From Mesotaenium endlicherianum (Eukaryota > Streptophyta > Zygnematophyceae > Zygnematales > Mesotaeniaceae), in contig WELA01004421.1 in NCBI GenBank assembly GCA_009602735.1, positions 119,526 to 152,856 of the forward strand: 33,331 nucleotides of DNA, read 5' to 3'. Below, one piece after another: positions 27,066 through 33,331 of this stretch. The notes beneath the pieces were generated by a model. That model saw only the letters and a list, made by a program, of their open reading frames with translations, was not told the DNA's origin and ran no database searches. Position 1 is the stretch's first letter. Every line of letters starts with the position of its first letter. The position numbers and the translations under genes were made by a program.

Positions 27066-28970
27066 GAAGGGGAATCTGCCTGGCAGGTTTGTCTCGCTAT
27101 ATTCACACAACTTTCAAGTATCTGTTAGATGTCAGTTTGTACTTGTCGTTGGTCAGTCAGCACGTATTTTTCATGTCGTTGCTTAGTGATGGTTGGTGAT
27201 GGTTCTTTTCTGGTGTTGTTTTGACTGTCGTGATCTTGGAGTCTGTTGTGGCAGTTTTTTTTACTCACAAGGTTTATTGGATCGGCCACGAGTGGTGGAT
27301 ATGGTTGACACTTTTGTCGATTTGACCTCCATTTTGGAGTTCTTTTCTTATACTAGCTGCTACATGGATTATCCTGTTGCACTTCGAATTGAGCAATGTA
27401 GATGGTGAAATTTGGTTCTTTTTAGGATGTCCAACCATGACTCACTTATTGCTACCCTTACATGACTTGATCTTATAGTATACTCCTGTACATAAAAATA
27501 TAGAGGAAACGAGGAACTGTTGGAACTGCTAGCAGATGCTCTCTTTCAAAAGAGACAACCGGCCCCCTCCCCCGCCCCCCTCCCTCCCTCCCCCCTCTTT
27601 CCTTCTCCCTTTCCCTCTCCCCTTCTCCCGATCCTCTTTCCCCTCTTTCTTGTTGTACATTCATAGCTGGAAGAAGGTGGGAAGATAGAGAAAGGCGAGG
27701 CTGCAAGACAGAGCAAGAACTGGCCGAATAGGAGCAGGCTATAATGATCCTGAACAACCTGACAAAGTTACCAAAAAAACAAACGGAAGGGGGAAAATTA
27801 CGAGATATGGAACGAGGAGAGATGATGGGAAGGAGCAAAAATTAGACCTTTCCACAGCAAGCTACTTTCCCTTTACCTCCCTCTCCCTCTTCTCTCCCAG
27901 GACCTCCTTAATAGCAACTTGTTCTTAATTAATATTTTTTGCTCCACAGATCCTCCTTTCCCTGCTCTCTCCTTTTTGCCTTTGTTTGAAAACGTTAACT
28001 CCTTGTCTCTCTTATTCTCGCGCCCCTATCTACCTTTTGCACGTCTTCATTTTAAACCATTAGTCATTTGAGAATCAACCACTCATTCTTCTGACCCCAA
28101 CGTTTGAGGATAAATCGACCTACAAAAAACTTGCCTTGCAACAAGGAACTTGATGGTGCATTTGAAGCTTGCACTGCCTTGTTGGCCATTTCCCCGCCTT
28201 GTGACATTTTTTCTTATAACTTCATCCTTGCCCTCGGGTCTAACTTTGTGATCTTTGTTGGAGCTTGCTAACAAAGTATACAAGTCGAACAAAGCCCTGG
28301 CAACTTGAAGAAGTAAATGGAGAGAAAACAAACCTACACGGAAGTTGTCCCACTTGGCAAGTCCTATTTGCAAGTCAGACGTGAATTAAAAGATGTGCAA
28401 GAGCTCACGGGGAGATAGAATTGGAGGGCTGGAAAGCAAGAATGTGCAGTGCAAAAGAGACGTGCAACAGACGAGTTGTAATATGCATGTCGATAGGCAA
28501 CTCGGATGCTCGAGCATTTTTTGACACTCTATTGCTGTGAACGGATGTTTGAAAAAAATAAGATCAAAATCTTCTACTTGATCAAAACAGACGACAGGCT
28601 ACCAGCAGACGTTTATAACAAACACTCTCATATGATACTCATTGTCCCACATGCAATCAAACATAGTGTACGAAACTTGTGTAATCGAAGGTATATACTG
28701 ATGGCCTAAACTTGAGAAAGTATACTTATCGCATCGCACTCCGTAGGGATGCACATATCTCTCTGAAAGTGAGAAAGGTATGCTTGTGTCGTGTGTGGCG
28801 TGAGATGAGATTGCCGAGTGTATTTGTAAATTGCAAGTAGTGTGCACTAATTTGGGAGTCCTAGTTGGGATTTCGAATGAGTGGCGTGTTTGGATGGCGT
28901 GCGGGTTTGAAATCTAGTGAATATGGCCTGTGTGGTCAGACGTGGATGGAGGGAATCAGACACGCGTCAT
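27066..28970. other. Gene-poor AT-rich stretch
   Basis: No convincing gene. Isolated open frames (for example 27193-27408, 28083-28373, 28506-28709) lack neighbouring exons or recognisable motifs. A pyrimidine tract of mostly C and T lies at 27556-27655 and a second, weaker one at about 27865-27900. Confidence 0.5.
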
Positions 28971-28972
28971 AA

Positions 28973-29210
28973 CAGTCGTGTTGTGATTGAGATTGTGTGC
29001 TTGGATTTGGCTCACAGTGTCGGTCATCACAAACCCCATCAGGACCTACCGCTCTCTGACGGTCGGATGGAATCGACGCGTGCCAAATCGGCAGTCGTGT
29101 CGTGATTGAGATTGTGTGCTTGGATCTGGCTCACAGTGTCGGTCATCACAAACCCCATCGAGACCTACCGCTCTCTGACAGTCGGATGGAATCGATGAGT
29201 GCCAAATCGG
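28973..29210. repeat. 119-bp tandem duplication
   Basis: Two head-to-tail copies, 28973-29091 and 29092-29210, begin CAGTCGTGT and share a GTGATTGAGATTGTGTGC core with few substitutions. Sequence just upstream (about 28953-28972) resembles the end of the unit, suggesting a partial third copy. The unit contains no plausible gene. Confidence 0.88.
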
Positions 29211-29689
29211 CACCTTGAATGCTCAAAAAGTCGACCGCGCCCACCTGCAACTTCCGTCAAGGCCAACATTGACGGTCACAAACGTTAACGGTGAAGTCAC
29301 CGACCAAAAAAAAAAAAACAGAAAAATTTCCATCTCGTGATGTGAGACTTATTTTAATCTCTTGATGTCAGAAGTATTGTATTCTGACAAACACACAAAG
29401 TTAACTTTCGGTCGGACAAGGGATGACTTTTCGCCAACTGAGACGAGATGACTTTCCGCCACCAAGTTGTCAATGGAAACCGATCCAAAAGTGGCCGAAA
29501 GTGACAAGATGGAAATAATTAGAATAGTAAAGATGGATTTCCATTCGCTCAAATTTGCCTCCTTACGCCGGACGACCAATCCGACTTGTATATATTTCCA
29601 TTTCAGAACGTCAATGAAATTTGCCCCATGTCACCGTCAGGGTGCTACTCATGTTATGTTTGTCTTGGACTCCCTTCAGGCCCCCATTT

Positions 29690-31190
29690 GAGATGGCAGC
29701 ATCCTACATTCGCGTCCCCGCTCGCTTTTTCAGAGAGAAGTGGACGACCCAAATGTATGGTGGGCGGGCTGACACAATCTTCTACGAAGGCTTGTGCTTG
29801 GAGGTGGAGCTGCATATCTTTGCAACTGTCTTCTACAGCAATTGCAAGACGATGGGTAAAAGATATTATTTGGTGCACTAAGATGGTGTGTCACAATATT
29901 GCAACCGAAAATGATGGCGACTGTTATTGGGTAGATGAAGATACTGTGTCACAATATCACGTACCCACATATACAGTGCATTCTACATTTGAGTGCACAT
30001 TAGAATTACACAACTCGGCAGATTATTTGGTCTACAGGCACAGTGATGCCAGTATAGAGTTTATTAGGCGCTGTAAACTACCAAGCTTCCTACACTCCCA
30101 TTTTTTCGTCGGTGGTGGTGGTGTTTATGACAACCCACAAAATTGAGTGCAGATTACTATACTGCACTTTTTGGTCAAACATCGTCTTTCATGCGTGTAC
30201 GGCCCCTCTCTTATGATCAAGTGGTTCCACTTAAAGAGAGCGGGCAAAAAAGAGTACCCTTGAAAGTGTGTAGCCCGTTTGCTGTTATAGGTGGCTTCGA
30301 GTTGCCATTCCACGACCAGGGACACAAAATATGTGTCTTTGTTGAGAGTAATTCCCACTTTCAGGCCCTCCTCAAGGAGCACTTTCTTGGTGTTCAAGTC
30401 CATTTGGATGTAGTGAGCATGGGCAGTCTTCCCCCAGGCATCGGCCTTGTCCTGGCGAGATTTCCCTGCCAGGATGTGTCGACGAGAGGTAACACAGGCG
30501 GGGAGGTTGCATATTTGAAGCGAACCAGTCTCATTGTACACCTGTGGCGCCTCTTAGGCATCAGAGAGTGCCTATTGTCCTTCTGGAGAATGTCCCGGGG
30601 TTGCTCACGAGAAAAACACAGAGTGGGATCCCTATATATCCCATGTCGCTCACAATCTGCACGCCTTGGGATACAATTGGGCTTACAAGAACCGTGCAGT
30701 GCCTGTCCTTTGGACAGCCCCAAGCTAGGGATCCGGTTGTCATTCTGGCCAAGCGCTGTGGAGATCCGCGTGACCTGCTATTGACTCCTCGCGCGTTTTG
30801 TAATCAGACAGAAATATGCATCTGTGCCCATCACAACCTGGTGGAGAAGACAGAGTACGAGGGAGTGTGGGTATTTGGATTGAATGAGGCATCGCCCTAC
30901 AAGGCATACGGCCTCTGTCCGACCGTCACGTGCGTGAACTCCAACCTCCTCGTCGTGGCAGAGGAGGTGGCCGCACCTCTTGCCTCCGCGTGCTAGGCGT
31001 GGAGGACGTGGAGACCCTGCAAGGATTCCCGGTCGGCTGGACGAATTGTATGGCCCACGCAAAGCGTTAGCTTTACCACTTAGGTAATGCCATTCTGGTG
31101 GGCCTTTTGGCATGGATCAAGAGGAGAATATCTCACGCCTACGAAGACAAATACAATTTCACCAAGACCCTGCCGTTGCACAAGGTGGCC
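29690..31190 (+). pseudogene. Second, degenerate C5 cytosine DNA methyltransferase
   Basis: An intronless relic whose methyltransferase blocks are in order but spread over three frames. A 5' part (29693-29875) looks coding and may be a small Tudor/PWWP-like module. Motif I: FAVIGGFEL near 30275-30300, where the usual first Gly is Val. Motif IV: FPCQDVSTRG with Cys codon 30467-30469. Motif VI: LLENVPGLL at 30580-30606, one frame away. ALGYNWAYKNRA near 30660-30700 is in the third frame, and CLSFGQPQARD (about 30700-30733) is back in the second. A TRD-end block is near 30920-30945. LGVEDVETLQGFPVGW (30993-31040) is followed by an in-frame TAG at 31068 and a motif X-like LGNAI (31080 on). At least three frameshifts make it a pseudogene. 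It does not resemble the retroelement enzyme at motif VIII. Confidence 0.82.
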
Positions 31191-31862
31191 ACCTAGCCGA
31201 GGGCTGCCTGGCAGATGTACAGTGGTGATTTTTGGGTACATCAGGCAATCCACGTAATGACACTGGTAGATGCACCTCCCGTGGCTCCCATTCCCGGTTC
31301 TCTCGTGCACAGGTCGATTGAGGAACAAAGGTGCGCTAAGAGCAAACTCGTGGGGGGGTTCAATCGACCGCGGTATGAGTAAGAGTGGGCAAGCATTGGA
31401 AGCTTGGCACAGCCCCAGAGACAAGCATTGCTGGCAACGTGTTGTGCGCCCCTCTGCCAGGCGGCCATCGATGCGTTGTCCACAAGCAGTGAGCCCGGCG
31501 CTTCGCCACGAGTCAAGGGTGGCCTCACGAAAGAACAGTGGGCCTCGCTGAACCTGCTGTCTACTGGAAGGCTAAAGCCCGTGAGAGGCAAATGTGGTGC
31601 CCTGAGGTGCGCCCTGCCTTTCAGCCACTTTGTGGAGGAGGAGATTAGAGTAAAGAAAGACTCGGGTCATCTTACTTACGATACGCAGGCAGCAGCCTTC
31701 AACACGTGGCTTTCAGGCAAAAGTGCACATGGCGAGCATCAGCACAAGTGTAACCAAAAGCATGTGAGCATGCTGGTGAGGATCGATGGCCTTCAGTGGC
31801 AGAGGGGCAACAACTATCCCAGGATCTATAAGGACAGGTGCTTGATAGGACTCCTTTGATGA
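31191..31862 (+). pseudogene. Coding-like sequence downstream of the methyltransferase relic
   Basis: Protein-like composition continues in two frames: about 31205-31380 (with AIHVMTLVDAPPVAPIPGSL) and 31404-31859 (with LTKEQWASLNLLSTGRLKPV and a His/Cys-containing stretch near 31735-31765). Stops and frame changes between them suggest decay. It could be the carboxy-terminal part of the same mobile or multi-domain gene as the methyltransferase. I recognise no family. Confidence 0.35.
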
Positions 31863-32291
31863 CGGCATCCAGTGTGCAAGGAAGTTCAAATAGCACTTCG
31901 TAGTTTGCAATGACTATGTCGTGACGTTTCGCAGTGGGTGATTTGCTTCTACTAGTGATCATTTGAGTGACAATTATTTGGATCGCTGCCAGACTCAATC
32001 ATGCGCTGTATTCATCGCACAAAACTTAGAGGTAGAGTCCCCTGTTGGAAGGTACTGGACCTCTACCTCATACTCAATGCTTGTTGGTGTGCTCTAACTC
32101 AGTTGAACAAGCAGCTGTGATTTCATATGTGCTGGGCTCTTGTGATACAACTTCCACACGAGCACTCTAAGAAGCAACTAGCTTTTGCTGCGGGACTTTC
32201 ATTAAATTTTCAAAATCTGCTCGATCCAAAAGGGAAGAGACATGATCCTAAATACCTATCTACCACTCTTACACCTGTACACGAGTGGGTG

Positions 32292-33019
32292 TGTAATGAA
32301 TCAGTATATTAGTAGATATAATATTCATTTAAATGTAATAGTAAATTAAGTTCAGCCTGCTGAACTTTAGTTAATAGTCAGTCTGCTGGACTTCATATAT
32401 TTAGTATCAGTTTAATGACTCAGCCGGATGCAGCAGGCTGAAGTCAGCTTAAGTCAGCTTCCTGACACATTCTTTGACAGCCAGCTGACTTTCTGTACTC
32501 GGTAGCAAGCAGCGAACTGCCTCGATATGCATCTAAGTGTGGTAGGCTAGATGAATGGCCAGATGACATCCCTATGATGGATGGCGATTCGGGATGATGG
32601 GAGATGGCGGTGGATTTGGTTAACCGAGGTCCTACCAACGTGGTTAACTCCCGGGTAGGCGGTGCCATCGCACTGGCCGTTGAACAGTAAACTCATTCCA
32701 TGTACATATGCTAGGCATTGCTCTCGAGTTCGGCATTCGGAAACGAGGCCAACTCTCTTGTACAGCTTACTGAGAGAGATCTAAATCCAAGGCGAGAAGC
32801 CATTGATACGCACTGTCTTCTAACCTTGCTTATGTATGAGTTTACTGAGTGCATTATTGATGCTAGTTTACTCTCATTAGATTTACGAGTGTTGTTCACT
32901 GCTAGTGTGTTGTCCTTTTGCCGTTCAAATCAGTTAACGGAAAATCCATAAAGATTACTTGCTGATATAAAGATCTTTAGTAATTATTAATCGCCTATTT
33001 GGTAAGTCGATTCATTTCA
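32292..33019 (+). repeat. Complete 5' LTR of a second retrotransposon (728 bp)
   Basis: It starts TGTAATGAATC and ends GATTCATTTCA, terminal inverted repeats matching at 10 of 11 positions and giving the canonical TG...CA. A tRNA-Met-type primer-binding site follows after one base. It is AT-rich, unrelated to the first element's LTR, and contains several short palindromes around TTCAGC/GCTGAA (32349-32470). Inverted-repeat ends plus the primer site make this a firm call without a second LTR. Confidence 0.9.
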
Positions 33020-33020
33020 G

Positions 33021-33035
33021 TGGTATCAAAGCAGT
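33021..33035 (+). other. Primer-binding site (initiator tRNA-Met type)
   Basis: TGGTATCAAAGCAG, one base after the LTR, is close to the plant retrotransposon consensus TGGTATCAGAGC, complementary to the 3' end of initiator methionine tRNA. One substitution from that consensus lies in the core. Confidence 0.88.
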
Positions 33036-33053
33036 TATCACAGTCTTCTTTGT

Positions 33054-33234
33054 ATGGTAAGGACAAGGTCTCAAACTAGCAACTCCCGAGACATGGAGAA
33101 CCAGGATAACGAGAATGTCGAAAACCAGGCGGAAAGCCATGTAGCGGGAACCCGTACCTATTCTGAAGCAGTGGCCGATACTGCAGCTAGAGAGGTTGCA
33201 GAAGAGGCAGCTGCTATTGCCGCAGTCGCCAAGT
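33054..33234 (+). pseudogene. gag: gag start truncated by telomere repeats
   Basis: An ATG 19 bases after the primer-binding site opens a frame starting MVRTRSQTSN, a typical beginning of plant LTR-retrotransposon gag. About 60 codons follow, acidic and then Ala/Glu-rich. Near 33234 the sequence passes directly into TTTAGGG repeats, and the frame continues as a meaningless repeat-encoded tail to 33281. All the rest of gag, pol and the 3' LTR are missing. Confidence 0.85.
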
Positions 33235-33331
33235 GTTTAGGGTTTAGGGTGTATGGTTTAGGGTTAGGGTTTAGGGTTTAGGGTTTAGGGTTTAGGGTTT
33301 AGGGTTTAGGGTTTAGGGTTTAGGGTTTAGG
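33235..33331 (+). repeat. Telomere repeat array (TTTAGGG)n
   Basis: About thirteen copies of the seven-base unit run to the window edge, G-rich strand 5' to 3' towards the end, as at a right chromosome terminus. The first units include one divergent copy (GTGTATGG, about 33250-33257) and one six-base copy (TTAGGG near 33264); the rest are perfect. Confidence 0.95.

Noticed and set aside
27556..27655. Possible polypyrimidine promoter or triplex element
   Set aside because: Only a low-complexity tract; no neighbouring gene start supports a regulatory role.
33054..33281. A complete small gene of 75 codons at the telomere
   Set aside because: The last third is translated telomere repeat. The start matches gag and follows a primer-binding site, so it is a truncated gag.
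1..33331. CRISPR arrays, bacterial operons or prophage
   Set aside because: No regularly spaced identical repeats, no ribosome binding sites or operon spacing; introns and telomere repeats show eukaryotic nuclear DNA.

Overview
The window looks like the end of a chromosome from a nuclear genome with spliceosomal introns, most likely a green-lineage alga. The right edge (33235-33331) is an array of TTTAGGG (Arabidopsis-type) telomere repeats in the orientation expected at a true right-hand terminus. Protein-coding segments are separated by GT-AG introns. One minus-strand gene carries PXA and PX domains whose PX start resembles plant sorting-nexin-like proteins. TTTAGGG telomeres also occur in dinoflagellates and cryptophytes, so the lineage is an inference; the sequence does not name the species.

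1-10865: a nearly complete Ty3/gypsy-order LTR retrotransposon on the + strand. It runs: end of the 5' LTR (1-338), gag with two CCHC knuckles, an 1,100-codon ORF joining a retroviral-type aspartic protease to a cytosine-C5 DNA methyltransferase, linker segments, reverse transcriptase, RNase H, integrase, a C-terminal PHD finger, a polypurine tract, and the 3' LTR (9336-10865). The two LTR ends differ at 8 of 338 aligned sites, so the copy is fairly young. Gag and the RT part of pol are broken: two simple amber codons, several frameshifts, an apparent deletion in RT, and a Lys in place of the third catalytic acid of the integrase. The protease-methyltransferase frame is intact. A third in-frame amber, just before the RT module, sits in a TMV-type readthrough context (TAG CAA CTA). 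A second, truncated LTR (10866-11168) abuts the 3' LTR head to tail.

11169-14110: a + strand unidentified gene of at least two exons (one apparent frameshift, one phase-0 intron), then an intergenic stretch with degenerate repeats.

14111-24060: a very GC-rich block full of microsatellites. On the minus strand I can support exons of a PXA-PX domain protein (20496 to 15895), with weaker candidate exons at either end. Most long open frames here are by-products of GC-rich, simple sequence.

24061-29690: composition falls to a more AT-rich state. It holds an orphan membrane-segment exon, a degenerate minisatellite, a phase-consistent five-exon gene for an unrecognised protein of about 239 residues (24945-27065), pyrimidine tracts and a 119-bp tandem duplication.

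29690-31190: an intronless, frameshifted second cytosine-C5 methyltransferase, different in type from the retroelement one. It is followed by further coding-like debris to about 31860.

32292-33234: the complete 5' LTR, primer-binding site and first 60 codons of gag of another, unrelated LTR retrotransposon, cut off directly by telomere repeats.

The most notable system is a retrotransposon carrying both a DNA-methylation writer (C5 methyltransferase) and a probable chromatin reader (PHD finger on integrase). Retrotransposon-borne cytosine methyltransferases have been described before in dinoflagellates and a charophyte alga (de Mendoza and colleagues, 2018), so the principle is not new. The PHD fusion, the readthrough context and the second methyltransferase relic on the same chromosome end are what most merit follow-up.
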